Below are positions 1-9,726 of a DNA stretch of 64,000 nt, piece after piece (the first letter of the stretch is position 1; each line of letters opens with the position of its first letter). This DNA is from Bacillota bacterium. Lineage in GTDB: Bacteria; Bacillota; Clostridia; Acetivibrionales; DSM-1351. The translations under genes and the position numbers were made by a program. The notes beneath the pieces were generated by a model. It saw nothing but the letters and a program-made list of their open reading frames with translations. It made no database searches and was not told the DNA's origin. Location of the stretch: positions 1 through 64,000 of the forward strand of contig JAEYHZ010000044.1 in NCBI GenBank assembly GCA_023409265.1. Direction: 5' to 3'.

Positions 1-65
1 AAGCATCTCAGTGCTGATAATACTTGGCTGGAAACGGCCCGGGAAAGTAAGTCTCTGCCAGATTT
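1..65 (+). rRNA. rrf: 5S ribosomal RNA, 3' part (5' end outside window)
   Basis: The first 65 bases match the 3' half of a bacterial 5S rRNA: a segment like AAGCATCTCAGTGCTGATA, then TACTTGGCTGG, a GAAA turn, CCCGGGAAAGTA and the closing CTGCCAGA. This is the usual order of the loop E, helix IV/V and 3' strand of helix I. It is followed six bases later by a strong terminator, as expected for the last gene of an rRNA operon. The exact 3' end (about 62-66) is inferred. Frame-1 translation is open here but has no coding character. Confidence 0.88.
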
Positions 66-70
66 ATATC

Positions 71-105
71 AAGCCCTTAAGCAGAAATGCTTGAGGGCTT
101 GTTTT
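71..105 (+). terminator. Intrinsic terminator of the rRNA operon
   Basis: A 13-bp stem (AAGCCCTTAAGCA pairing with TGCTTGAGGGCTT, one G-T pair) closes a GAAA tetraloop and is followed by GTTTT. It lies directly after the 5S tail. Confidence 0.9.
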
Positions 106-388
106 ATGTCAGGAAATGATTTTTTATATATGTCAGCAAAAGATTATGGGCTTTTGTCTTCGGAGCTAATAGCATGAAGACTTGTTTTATTTTGTACAGA
201 TATTTGGCACAAAAGGATTTGGGCTTCAAGTTAAAACTTGGGGTCTTGTTTATTTGTGGATCAAAAGTAAGTCCGGATAAAAATACTAACCGAGACTTGG
301 GTTTCTTTGATAATAGCATAAAGGTTTCCTTGTCCAATTATAAAAATCTTTAGTGATGAATCACTCAAGGCCAGAAAAATTTAAATTA
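106..388. other. Intergenic spacer after the rRNA operon, no gene seen
   Basis: AT-rich spacer. A 77-codon open frame on the minus strand has no credible ribosome site or family resemblance and is left out. Short degenerate repeats are visible: CTTGTTTTAT-like words near 98, 181 and 245, and AATAGCATnAAG near 168 and 313. They could be remnants of duplicated terminator-like sequence. No function is assigned. Confidence 0.5.
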
Positions 389-408
389 AGTGCAACCACT
401 TGCGCAAC
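389..408. promoter_or_regulatory. LacI-family operator, upstream copy
   Basis: The 16-bp near-palindrome TGCAACCACTTGCGCA (391-406) has the CGCAA/TTGCG half-sites typical of MalR/LacI-family operators. A second copy lies at 591-610, about 202 bp away centre to centre, on the other side of the best promoter. This suggests maltose/starch-responsive repression, perhaps by looping. The repressor gene is not in this window. Confidence 0.6.
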
Positions 409-480
409 AATTTATTTAAAAAGTATATAGAAGTATTGCGATTGGGAGAATAGTATATATTCATCTACACATATAGTAAA

Positions 481-509
481 TTGTGCTAAGTTCCTGTATA
501 AATTATAAT
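481..509 (+). promoter_or_regulatory. Probable SigA promoter of the amylopullulanase gene
   Basis: TTGTGC (481-486) and a perfect TATAAT (504-509) are separated by exactly 17 bp. The -35 box is only a half match. The box pair sits between the two LacI-type operators, which strengthens the assignment. Other AT-rich -10-like words occur at 554-559 without a good -35. Confidence 0.5.
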
Positions 510-590
510 GAAATTATTGCAGTATATACAAATGTATGATAATATTATGCCCATATAATACAATTCGATCAGCTCAAATTTTATCCTTAA

Positions 591-610
591 TGCGCAAGCG
601 GTTGCGTAAG
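591..610. promoter_or_regulatory. LacI-family operator in the amylopullulanase leader
   Basis: TGCGCAAGCGGTTGCGTA is a near-perfect palindrome with a central CG, matching MalR/LacI-type operators. It lies about 80 bp downstream of the predicted -10 and 58 bp before the start codon. A bound repressor would block elongation or loop to the copy at 389-408. Confidence 0.65.
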
Positions 611-667
611 ATATCACAAATGTCATTCACAAGTGCAAATAAAATTTAAAAAGGAGGATTTAAAGTT

Positions 668-3600
668 ATGAAAACAACACGAAAAAAATTTCTTTCGTGG
701 ATTTTGGCTATGGCGCTTGCGGTTGGAATACTTAATCCGCTATTGCCAGATGTAGTTCAAAATGTGGCTCAAGCTGAAATTACTGCACCTATAGCAGTAA
801 CTGCCGCATTGGCAGGAAATCTCCAAAAAGTACTGGGAGCGGTGGAAGATTGGGATCCGGCGAGCCCTGCTACAGAAATGAATTATTATGACAACGGTAT
901 ATTTGAATTTACTGGTTACCTACCCGCAGGGCAATACGAATACAAGGTAGCGTTGGATGACAGTTGGGCTACGGCGTTTCCTGATTCAAATATAGCAATA
1001 TCAGTACCAGGAGGAGGGAAAAAGGTAACATTCCGGTATGATTCCAACACAGGCCACGTTACAGATTCCATCAACAATGCTTCGGAGTTTGTGCCTGCTG
1101 TACTGATAGGTAACGTGCAAATTACTTCTGCCGGAGCTATAGGTTGGAATCCGGCCAATGCTGATTCTGAAATGGAATATACAGGGGGAGGAATTTTTAA
1201 ATTTTCTGCTGAGGTTGATGCGGGGACATACGAATACAAGGTGGCGCCAGATGACAGCGGAACGGTTTCATATCCGGATTCGGGAAGTAAGCAGCTTCAG
1301 ATCGATGCCAACAAAACAGTTACATTTTTCTATAATGCTAACACGCACTCAGTTAAGGACACTGTTAATGATACCTTTGCGACGGCTTCCCTTGCAGGTA
1401 GTTTCCAGAGTGAGCTGGGTGAAAGCGGAGACTGGAATCCGGCAGGTAAAGTTACAAAAATGCATGATGTAGATGAAGATGGTATTTACCTATTCCAGGC
1501 ATACCTTCCCGGCGGCTCTTACCAGTACAAAGTAGCTCTGAATGGAGTATGGACCGGTGCGTATCCCGATGTAGACAATATCAGTCTGGAAGTTCCTGCG
1601 GCCGGCACAACAGTAAGATTCCTTTATGACTCCAATACCAGAGATGCCAAGGATTCTATTAATGACACGGCAGGCACTGTTCAAAGGTACATTGAATTCA
1701 GGTATATAAGAGAAAACAATGATTATAACGGGTGGAATATCTGGGTTTGGAACACCGGAAAAAAGGATGGACAGATTGACTTCACTGAATTGAAGGATGG
1801 GGTGGCTATTGCCAGAATTCAGATAGGAGCTTCAACCAGCAGTGTAGGCTTCAAGATCAGAAAAGGCACTGACTGGACTGTTGTAGATCAGAATTACGAT
1901 AGAGCTGTAACTACCTCGGGGCAGACTGTTACAAAGGTGACCGCTAAAGAAGGCAGGGGAGAGCTCGAAATAGTTCCGGGGGTTACAGCGCCGGTCAACA
2001 AGGGAGGAGATTTTACATTTTTTTATAGAGATGAAGAGCTCTACCGTAAAAACGAAATGTATACTCTTAATCTTAATGGAAACGGTGTAAAGCTTAAAAT
2101 TAACGGTGTTGAATACCCTATGTCATATTCGGCTCAAAATGAAAGATTTGAATACACTCTTCCAGATATGGAAGAAGGCACTTATGAGTATTCCTATTTG
2201 ATCATGAAAGATGGGCAAACTAAGGAAGTACCTGACCCCATGAACACTGTCAACGGTGTCTCCAGGATTGTACATATCATACCACAGGCAACAATTTTAA
2301 CCGCAGTTACTCCTTCCAGCATTTCATACAATGAGAATGCAGTCCTTACAGTATCTGTTGAGCTGGATAAAGGAAAAGTGGCAGCTGTGTATGCCGATCT
2401 GAGAGAATTGGGAGGAAAAGAAAAGACCGTTATTGATCCTGGAGTCGGTGCGGTTACTATTGCCGTAAAAGACAATGTAACAGCAGGAATCAAGCAAATT
2501 CCGATAACTGTGGTAGACGAGTATGGCATAAGCCATAGCTCTTCAGCTACGGTAGATGTAAAAACAAGAGTATCTGCCGGAGACCTGGATTTTGACTGGG
2601 ATGAGGCAAGAATTTACTTTATGCTTACAGACCGGTTTAACGACGGTGACAAATCCAATGACGATCCTAACGGTGAGAATTATCAGGCTAACGATGCGGG
2701 AACTTATCACGGAGGAGATTTTCAGGGTATTATCAATAAGCTGGACTATCTGGATGAATTGGGGATAAATACTATTTGGATCACCCCTGTTGTTGACAAT
2801 ATTGATTACAACGTAGGAGCTAATGACGGGAGTTCGTATTATGCCTATCACGGGTACTGGGCAAAGAATTTTACAAAACTCGACGAGCATCTAGGAGATA
2901 TTAATAGCTTTAGGGCTTTGATTGATGCTGCTCATGATAAAGGCATTAAAATTATGGTGGATGTGGTCTTAAATCACACGGGATATGGCCTGAAGCCGGC
3001 AGATGCGGGTAATGGTACAAACAAGACAAATTATCCTACCGATGAAGATCGTGCCAGATTTGTAAACATGCTGCGTGATGGGGGCGGTGATGAGGTACAG
3101 GGCGAACTGGCTGGTCTTCCTGACTTTAAAACCGAGGACCCTGCCGTAAGAGCCCAAATTGTCCAATGGCAGACAGACTGGCTTAACAAGGCAAGAACAG
3201 ATAGAGGAGATACCATAGACTATTTCAGAGTTGATACCGTCAAGCATGTTGAAGATGGAACATGGATGGCCTTCAAAAATGCTGTAACCGCTATTAAACC
3301 TGATCATAAAATGATCGGAGAATGGTTTGGTGCAGGCATCAATAACACAGCCGGAAAACTTCAATCAGGCCAGATGGATTCCCTCCTGGATTTTGAATTT
3401 AATGAAGTTGCGAAGAATTTTGTGGATGGAAAAATTGATGAGGCCGACGGATACTTAAGTAATCGCGATAAACAGTTCACAAATACGGGAACTCTGGGTC
3501 AATTTCTAAGCAGCCATGATGAAGATGGCTTCCTTGCGGTAACACTTAATGGGGACAGGGGAAAAATGAAGGTGGCTTCCGCCCTGCAGATTACCGAAAA

Positions 3601-6600
3601 AGGACAGCCTGTAATCTACTATGGAGAGGAATTGGGGCTTTCAGGAGCAAATAATTACCCGCAATATGATAATAGGCCTCAGATGCCATGGTCAGAATTT
3701 GAAGCGGGAAATTCCGATATGCAGGACTTTTATAACCATTATAAAAAACTGCTGAACATCAGGGCAACCCATTCCAAGCTATTTTCAAAGGGAACGAGGG
3801 CTGAGGTAGCGGGAGGAAGCAGAGAAGGCTATTCGGTAGTAAAACGAACTTATGATAATAAGAGTATATTTGTTGCATTAAATACATCTGCAAATAAGGC
3901 TGAAAATGTTACTTTCAATGTAAACGTAAAGGACGGTTCAGTTTATAAGGATGAATATAACGGTACAGAATTTACTGTTGCCGGAGGAAAGTTGAACATC
4001 AGCATCCCCGGAAGAGATCAGGGAGGGACTGCAATACTGACCACCAGTGCCCCCAACACAGATATACCGGCAATTCCTGACCGACATATACGGATTCATT
4101 ACAACAGGGTCGACGGTGATTATGACGGGTACGGTTTATGGCTTTGGGACGACGTTGCAAACGCTTCTGTAAACTGGCCGACCGGAGCATCCTCCTTTGA
4201 TCCGGAGCAAAGGGACAGCTATGGCGTTTATATGGATATCCCGTTGAAGGCTGACGCTAAGAAAATCGGTTTTATTGCGTTGGATAAAAAAACCGGAAAT
4301 AAAGACGGAGGAGATAAGACCTTCTTATTTAAGTCAGCTGAAATGAATGAAATATGGGTAAAGCAGGGAACAGATGAGGTATTGAATTATGAGCCGGTTC
4401 AAATTCCGGAGAATACCGTAAGAGTGCATTATGTCAGAAATAACAAGGATTACGAGGGCTGGGGCCTCTGGCTTTGGGATGATGTTAAAACAACTTCGGC
4501 AGAAATCGGAGAATGGCCGGTGGGAGCAACACCTTTTGACACCGGGCATATTGACCGATATGGAGCTTATATTGACGTTCCGTTAAAGGCTGCTGCTAAA
4601 AAACTGAGCTTCCTTGTTGTAAACAGGAATAACGGAAATCAGAAAGACGGAAATGATAAAAGCTTTAATCTTCCTGGGAGATATAATCAAATATGGGTCA
4701 GGGAGGGTGATAATTCAGTTTATATTTCACCATACCGGGAATTGGCAGTGGGGCTTGTTTCGGCAGAGATTATTTCAAGCAATAAGCTTCTGCTTGGTTT
4801 TACAATGACCGAGGGTCTGAATACCGATGAACTGAAAGGTGCTCTTCAAATCAAGGACAGGGACGGGACTGTAATAACCCCCGAGAGTGTGGCAATCACA
4901 GGAAATACAACTGTTGAAGTGACCACATCCGTTGATCTGGAAAACCTTTCGCTTAACGTTACATACTCGGGAAAAACTGTCTCTGCGACATCAAGCTGGA
5001 GATTGATTGATGAAAAGTATTATTACAATGGCGATGATCTTGGGGCAACTTACAGCAACGGAAGTGCACTCCTGAAACTATGGTCACCGAAAGCAACCAA
5101 GGTAATTGCAAATTTCTATGACAAGGCTGATTCTACAAAGTTTATCGGGAGTTTTGAACTAGTAAAAGGTGAAAAAGGCGTTTGGTCAATATCTATTACT
5201 CCGGACGATTTGGGAGTAGGTGACCTGAGGGGATATTTCTATCAATATGAGGTTACAAATGACGGAGTTACAAAAAAAGTACTTGATCCGTATGCAAAAT
5301 CCATGGCTGTATTCAGAGTGGACACAGCCGGTAATGCAGGACCCGATGGAGATACTGTGGGCAAGGCTGCTATTGTGGATTTAAACGGAACTGATCCGGC
5401 AGGATTCGGCAGGGCCAATATCAAAGGGTATGAAAAGAGGGAGGATGCTGTAATCTGGGAAATCCACGTCAGGGATTTTACCTCGGATACTAGTGTTGAA
5501 AAGGATTTGAATTCAAGGTGGGGAACTTATAAGTCATTTATCGACAAACTAAGCTATATCAAATCTCTTGGTGTTACACATGTCCAATTGCTTCCGGTTA
5601 TGGCGTGGTATTATGGAGACGAAGCCGAGATGGGTAAAAGAGAAAACAGCTATTCGGCAAAAGGAAACAATTATAACTGGGGATATGACCCTCAAAACTA
5701 TTTTGCACCGGATGGTGCATATTCGGAAAATGCTGCCGATCCGGAGCTGAGGATAAAAGAGCTGAAGGTGCTTATTGATGCAGTCCATGATGCCGGTATG
5801 GGTGTCATACTTGACGTGGTTTATACTCATATGGCAAAAGCAGACTTTCTTAATGATATTGTACCCAACTACTATCATTTCCAGGATGCTAACGGGAAAT
5901 TCCTGGGCGGATTCGGCAACAACCTGGCCACAAATCATAAAATGGCTGAGAAGTTTATGGTTGATTCGGTGAAATACTGGTTTAAGGAATACAAAATAGA
6001 CGGAATGAGATTTGATATGATGGGTGATGCCACTTATGAGGCGGTTCAAAAGGCCTGCGATGAGGCGGCAAGCATCAACCCGGATGCATTATTTATCGGT
6101 GAGGGCTGGAGAACCTTCTCAGGACATCTGGCTGATCCTACCCTACAGGGGAAGGCCGCAGACCAGGATTGGATGGATAAGACAGATACAGTAGGTGTAT
6201 TTTCCGATGAAATCAGGAATGAGCTTAAATCCGGCTACGGAATGGAAGGAGAACCCCGGTTTATTACAGGCGGTTCCAGAGATATAAATGTAATCTTCAA
6301 TAATATCAAAGGACAGCCGGGGAATATTACAGAGGATGATCCCGGAGATATAGTCAACTATATTGAAGCGCATGACAATCTAACCCTGTACGATGTCATC
6401 GCACAATCCATAAAGAAGGATCCTGCCATACCTGAAAACAATCTGGAAATCCACAGGAGAGTAAGGCTTGGTAATGCACTCATTTTGACCTCCCAGGGTA
6501 CCGCATTTGTCCATGCGGGGCAGGAATACGGCAGAACAAAGCAGTGGCTGGGGGCAGGGGTACCAGAGCAGAAATATAACGAGCTGAAAGATGAATCCGG

Positions 6601-8338
6601 CAAGATTTTTGGATATTTTATCAATGACTCCTACGATTCATCCGATGCCATTAATAAATTTGATTGGGCAAAAGCTGCAAATCCTGAGTTGTACCCGGTT
6701 AATGACGCGACAAGGAAATATACCTCCGGACTGATAGCTCTGCGAAAGTCAACCAATGCTTTCAGGTTGGGGAATCAGAACCTGGTCAATTCCAATGTGA
6801 CACTGATTAATTCGCCAGAGATTAAGGCAAATGATCTTGTTATCGGATACAAGAATGTTTCTACAGACAAGACAGGCACCTACTATGTATTTGTCAATGC
6901 AGACAGTAAGTCCAGAGCTTTGACTCTACAGGAAAATCTGACAAAGGGAAATGTGCTTGTAGACAATGATGAGGCAGGAGCATCAGAGGTAAAACAGAAA
7001 TCCGGGTTTGTACTGTCAGACAGATCGATAGTACTGGAGCCTCTTACAACAGTGGTCATACAGATACCTTATAAAGAAGGAACTTCAACCGGCGGAGGAG
7101 GTACTTCTTCAAGTACTTCTGGGTCCTCCAACAGTTCAACTGTACCCTCCAACAGTTCATCGGTTGATGAAAAGACAGTTAAGGCAACTGTGGATAGCAG
7201 TGGAAAAGCTGTTGCTGCAATCAGTTTGAGTTATATACGGAATGCAGTAAATCAGGCATTGAGCCAGGCGGGAAAGGAAGAAGCAGGGAGAAATACCGGA
7301 GTTGAGATAAGAGTTGAGGCAGGGAAAGAGGCAAAGAGTATAGAGACCGTCATTCCGAAAGCTGCTGTTGAACTACTTATGCAAAACAAGGTGAATATGC
7401 TCAAACTTATTACCCCTATTGCTACAATTACCTTCAGTGAGGCAGCGCTTTCCTCACTTTATGATCAGGTACAGGGCGATCTAAAAATTATTACCGCCAG
7501 GCTGGATAATTCCTCCTTGTCGGAGCAGGCAAAGAAAGCTGTGGGCAACAGACCGGTATTTGATTTAAGTGTTTACAGCGGAGAAAAAGAAATATCCCAG
7601 TTCAATGGAAATGTGGAGGTAGCGGCTTCATATATGCCACAGGAAAAAGAGGATATCAATGCTATTCTCTTCTACTTTATCAACAGAAATGGTGAGCTGG
7701 ATGCGGTAGGCAGCAGCAAATATGATCCTGTAAGTAAAATGGTTAAATTCAGGACACGTCACTTTTCCCAGTATGCCATAGGTTATAATAAAATGACCTT
7801 CAATGATGTGGCAGAAAGTGCATGGTATAGTAATGCGGTAACATTTGCAGCAGCAAGGGAAATCACTGCCGGTACTGGCAAGGGCAACTTCAGCCCGGAA
7901 AAAGGATTGACCAGAGCTCAATTTCTGGTAATGTTAATGAAGGCCTACAGGATAGCGCCTGAAGCAACACCTGGCAACAACTTTGCAGATGCCGGTAACA
8001 CCTATTATACAGGGTATCTTGCCGCAGCCAGAAGTCTTGGTATAACCGCCGGAACCGGAAACAACCTGTATTCTCCCCACAAGGAAATCACAAGGCAGGA
8101 GATGGTTACCCTGTTGTATAGGGCTTTAGCGGTTATTGGTGAACTCCCCGGAGGAACTGGCGAAAGAGCAATTGAAACCTATGAAGATGCGGGGCAGGTG
8201 TCATCCTGGGCCGGGGAAGCCATGAAAATTTTTGCTGAAGCAGGCATCATCGGCGGCAGTGGGCATAAACTAAATCCCAAAGCCAAAACAAGCCGGGCGG
8301 AAATGGCACAGGTATTATATAATTTATTGTCAAAATAG
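668..8338 (+). CDS. Secreted S-layer-anchored amylopullulanase with two GH13 domains (alpha-amylase + type I pullulanase)
   Basis: A 2,556-residue extracellular starch-degrading enzyme. Order of parts: signal peptide (1-37); three X25-like starch-binding repeats starting near 49, 148 and 244; a CBM41-like module (341-435); a linker and beta-domain; a first GH13 domain (about 640-1060) with DVVLNH, nucleophile D856 (YFRVD), acid/base E885 (IGEW) and HD at 950-951; two more CBM41-like modules (1139 and 1251); a CBM48-like module (about 1457); a type I pullulanase GH13 domain with the YNWGYDP signature (1669), D1783, E1812 and HD at 1902-1903; a Gly/Ser-rich linker (about 2140); and three SLH domains (2377-2556). 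The start has AAGGAGG nine bases upstream. All catalytic residues looked for are present in both GH13 domains, so both should be active. It should cleave alpha-1,4 and alpha-1,6 links of starch, glycogen or pullulan at the cell surface. Two LacI-type operators precede it. Confidence 0.93.
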   Translation: MKTTRKKFLSWILAMALAVGILNPLLPDVVQNVAQAEITAPIAVTAALAGNLQKVLGAVEDWDPASPATEMNYYDNGIFEFTGYLPAGQYEYKVALDDSWATAFPDSNIAISVPGGGKKVTFRYDSNTGHVTDSINNASEFVPAVLIGNVQITSAGAIGWNPANADSEMEYTGGGIFKFSAEVDAGTYEYKVAPDDSGTVSYPDSGSKQLQIDANKTVTFFYNANTHSVKDTVNDTFATASLAGSFQSELGESGDWNPAGKVTKMHDVDEDGIYLFQAYLPGGSYQYKVALNGVWTGAYPDVDNISLEVPAAGTTVRFLYDSNTRDAKDSINDTAGTVQRYIEFRYIRENNDYNGWNIWVWNTGKKDGQIDFTELKDGVAIARIQIGASTSSVGFKIRKGTDWTVVDQNYDRAVTTSGQTVTKVTAKEGRGELEIVPGVTAPVNKGGDFTFFYRDEELYRKNEMYTLNLNGNGVKLKINGVEYPMSYSAQNERFEYTLPDMEEGTYEYSYLIMKDGQTKEVPDPMNTVNGVSRIVHIIPQATILTAVTPSSISYNENAVLTVSVELDKGKVAAVYADLRELGGKEKTVIDPGVGAVTIAVKDNVTAGIKQIPITVVDEYGISHSSSATVDVKTRVSAGDLDFDWDEARIYFMLTDRFNDGDKSNDDPNGENYQANDAGTYHGGDFQGIINKLDYLDELGINTIWITPVVDNIDYNVGANDGSSYYAYHGYWAKNFTKLDEHLGDINSFRALIDAAHDKGIKIMVDVVLNHTGYGLKPADAGNGTNKTNYPTDEDRARFVNMLRDGGGDEVQGELAGLPDFKTEDPAVRAQIVQWQTDWLNKARTDRGDTIDYFRVDTVKHVEDGTWMAFKNAVTAIKPDHKMIGEWFGAGINNTAGKLQSGQMDSLLDFEFNEVAKNFVDGKIDEADGYLSNRDKQFTNTGTLGQFLSSHDEDGFLAVTLNGDRGKMKVASALQITEKGQPVIYYGEELGLSGANNYPQYDNRPQMPWSEFEAGNSDMQDFYNHYKKLLNIRATHSKLFSKGTRAEVAGGSREGYSVVKRTYDNKSIFVALNTSANKAENVTFNVNVKDGSVYKDEYNGTEFTVAGGKLNISIPGRDQGGTAILTTSAPNTDIPAIPDRHIRIHYNRVDGDYDGYGLWLWDDVANASVNWPTGASSFDPEQRDSYGVYMDIPLKADAKKIGFIALDKKTGNKDGGDKTFLFKSAEMNEIWVKQGTDEVLNYEPVQIPENTVRVHYVRNNKDYEGWGLWLWDDVKTTSAEIGEWPVGATPFDTGHIDRYGAYIDVPLKAAAKKLSFLVVNRNNGNQKDGNDKSFNLPGRYNQIWVREGDNSVYISPYRELAVGLVSAEIISSNKLLLGFTMTEGLNTDELKGALQIKDRDGTVITPESVAITGNTTVEVTTSVDLENLSLNVTYSGKTVSATSSWRLIDEKYYYNGDDLGATYSNGSALLKLWSPKATKVIANFYDKADSTKFIGSFELVKGEKGVWSISITPDDLGVGDLRGYFYQYEVTNDGVTKKVLDPYAKSMAVFRVDTAGNAGPDGDTVGKAAIVDLNGTDPAGFGRANIKGYEKREDAVIWEIHVRDFTSDTSVEKDLNSRWGTYKSFIDKLSYIKSLGVTHVQLLPVMAWYYGDEAEMGKRENSYSAKGNNYNWGYDPQNYFAPDGAYSENAADPELRIKELKVLIDAVHDAGMGVILDVVYTHMAKADFLNDIVPNYYHFQDANGKFLGGFGNNLATNHKMAEKFMVDSVKYWFKEYKIDGMRFDMMGDATYEAVQKACDEAASINPDALFIGEGWRTFSGHLADPTLQGKAADQDWMDKTDTVGVFSDEIRNELKSGYGMEGEPRFITGGSRDINVIFNNIKGQPGNITEDDPGDIVNYIEAHDNLTLYDVIAQSIKKDPAIPENNLEIHRRVRLGNALILTSQGTAFVHAGQEYGRTKQWLGAGVPEQKYNELKDESGKIFGYFINDSYDSSDAINKFDWAKAANPELYPVNDATRKYTSGLIALRKSTNAFRLGNQNLVNSNVTLINSPEIKANDLVIGYKNVSTDKTGTYYVFVNADSKSRALTLQENLTKGNVLVDNDEAGASEVKQKSGFVLSDRSIVLEPLTTVVIQIPYKEGTSTGGGGTSSSTSGSSNSSTVPSNSSSVDEKTVKATVDSSGKAVAAISLSYIRNAVNQALSQAGKEEAGRNTGVEIRVEAGKEAKSIETVIPKAAVELLMQNKVNMLKLITPIATITFSEAALSSLYDQVQGDLKIITARLDNSSLSEQAKKAVGNRPVFDLSVYSGEKEISQFNGNVEVAASYMPQEKEDINAILFYFINRNGELDAVGSSKYDPVSKMVKFRTRHFSQYAIGYNKMTFNDVAESAWYSNAVTFAAAREITAGTGKGNFSPEKGLTRAQFLVMLMKAYRIAPEATPGNNFADAGNTYYTGYLAAARSLGITAGTGNNLYSPHKEITRQEMVTLLYRALAVIGELPGGTGERAIETYEDAGQVSSWAGEAMKIFAEAGIIGGSGHKLNPKAKTSRAEMAQVLYNLLSK

Positions 8339-8374
8339 TGTAACAGGATTATAGTCCATAACTTCATAATATAC

Positions 8375-8420
8375 AAAGCTGCTGCAAAACTATCAATTAA
8401 GTTTTGCAGCAGCTTTTGCT
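8375..8420 (+). terminator. Intrinsic terminator after the amylopullulanase gene
   Basis: A perfect 16-bp stem (AAAGCTGCTGCAAAAC and its complement) with a 10-base AT loop, ending in TTTTGCTTT. It lies 37 bp after the stop codon. Confidence 0.9.
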
Positions 8421-8626
8421 TTGTTTATTTAACAGGTTATTTATTATTTGAATTAAATTAAATTTTATGGAACAAAATACTCAATATATTCAATGTTGCA
8501 AGTTAAATTTTATAAGGACAATATTAACCTATCTTTTGATATGGTACTAATCAATTTGTAGAGACATAATAAACAATTATTTTTGGGTAGAAAGTTACTT
8601 GATTAACCCAGGAAAGAAGGCGTTCT

Positions 8627-9619
8627 ATGGATACAGTAAAACAATTGAAAAAAGTTGGAACCCATAACGGCAGATTTCATGCGGATGAGGTAATGGCAAC
8701 TGCCATATTAAAAGAAGTATTTGAGATTGAGCTCACCAGAACCCGGGATCAGGAGGTACTTGACGGACTTGATATAATTTACGATATTGGTAATGGGGAG
8801 TTTGACCATCATCAGTTGGAAAAGGAATACAGGGAAAATGGTACACCTTATGCCGCATGTGGTTTAATTTGGCGGAAGTTTGGCAGAGATGCAATAATAA
8901 CAATGCATCCGGAGATATCAGACAGGGATGTTGAGACGGTTTTCAGATATACCGATGCTGTTTTGATAGAGGGGATTGATGCGGCTGATAATGGTATCAG
9001 AACAACTGAAAACATTATTCCTACCATGTGCCTGTCTTCCATCATTGGTGGATATAATCCAACATGGGATTCACCGGCATCGGTAGATGAGGCTTTTAAT
9101 GATGCAGTCAAATTTGCATCGGATATTTTGGATAATTTGGTTGATCAAAAGGTCTCGACAATTAAAGCCAGGTCATTTGTTATGGAAGCATATAATACTC
9201 GTGTAAAACCCCAGTTGTTGATCTTGGACAATAATTATCCCTGGGAGAGAACCCTAAAAGAAATCGATATCAATAAGGAAGTTCTGTTTGTTATTTATCC
9301 GAAGGAAGATGGCTATTATATACAAACTGTGCGTGAATACGGTGAAGAACGAAGAGACAGGAAGAGCCTTCCCAAATGCTGGGCGGGAAAAAGAGAAGAA
9401 GAACTTGGTAAAATTATCGGAATACAAGATGCTGTTTTTTGCCATTCGGCAAGATTTATAGCTAAAGCCGGATCCCTTGAAAGTATATTAAAAATGGCCG
9501 AAATGGCTGTTGCGGAACCTGAAGTCAAGCAAGGGAAGAAGGGTACGGCAAGAAATGTTCTTAGGAATATTAAGCGATTCTTTAGAGCTCGTATCGTTAT
9601 TAGAAATAAATGCAGATAA
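8627..9619 (+). CDS. MYG1/UPF0160-family putative metal-dependent hydrolase
   Basis: A 330-residue protein of the MYG1 (UPF0160) family, distantly DHH-like phosphoesterases. The N-terminus THNGRFHADEV (12-22) and the FDHHQ motif (about 61-65) match the family's conserved acidic/His residues, and family length is about 300-340. Eukaryotic MYG1 is a 3'-5' exoribonuclease; the bacterial role is not established, so nuclease activity is an inference. The C-terminal 30 residues are Lys/Arg-rich, which would suit nucleic-acid binding. AGGAAAGAAGG precedes the ATG. It is a stand-alone gene between two terminators, with no signal peptide. Confidence 0.8.
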   Translation: MDTVKQLKKVGTHNGRFHADEVMATAILKEVFEIELTRTRDQEVLDGLDIIYDIGNGEFDHHQLEKEYRENGTPYAACGLIWRKFGRDAIITMHPEISDRDVETVFRYTDAVLIEGIDAADNGIRTTENIIPTMCLSSIIGGYNPTWDSPASVDEAFNDAVKFASDILDNLVDQKVSTIKARSFVMEAYNTRVKPQLLILDNNYPWERTLKEIDINKEVLFVIYPKEDGYYIQTVREYGEERRDRKSLPKCWAGKREEELGKIIGIQDAVFCHSARFIAKAGSLESILKMAEMAVAEPEVKQGKKGTARNVLRNIKRFFRARIVIRNKCR

Positions 9620-9655
9620 AAAACACTCTGGATTGAAGATTCAGGAACATTAATT

Positions 9656-9697
9656 AACCTCAGGACTTTAGTTGAAAAGTATAGTCTTGAGGTTTTT
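9656..9697 (+). terminator. Intrinsic terminator after the MYG1-family gene
   Basis: AACCTCAGGACT pairs with AGTCTTGAGGTT (one G-T pair) and is followed by TTT, between two convergent genes. Confidence 0.8.
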
Positions 9698-9726
9698 GCG
9701 TCTTTGGAGGTTAATAACTTTAATGC

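Noticed and set aside
1..169. Open reading frame running in from the left edge, as a CDS tail
   Set aside because: The first 65 bases match a 5S rRNA 3' end and the frame runs through a strong rRNA terminator.
104..337. 77-codon minus-strand ORF
   Set aside because: No ribosome site, no recognisable family and low-complexity AT-rich composition; spacer sequence.
5549..6049. 166-codon minus-strand ORF inside the amylopullulanase gene
   Set aside because: Lies opposite the pullulanase catalytic core; no ribosome site or family match.
668..8338. Two fused or misassembled genes (amylase plus pullulanase)
   Set aside because: The frame is continuous, domains are joined by CBM41 modules, there is one signal peptide and one SLH anchor, and similar two-domain enzymes are known.
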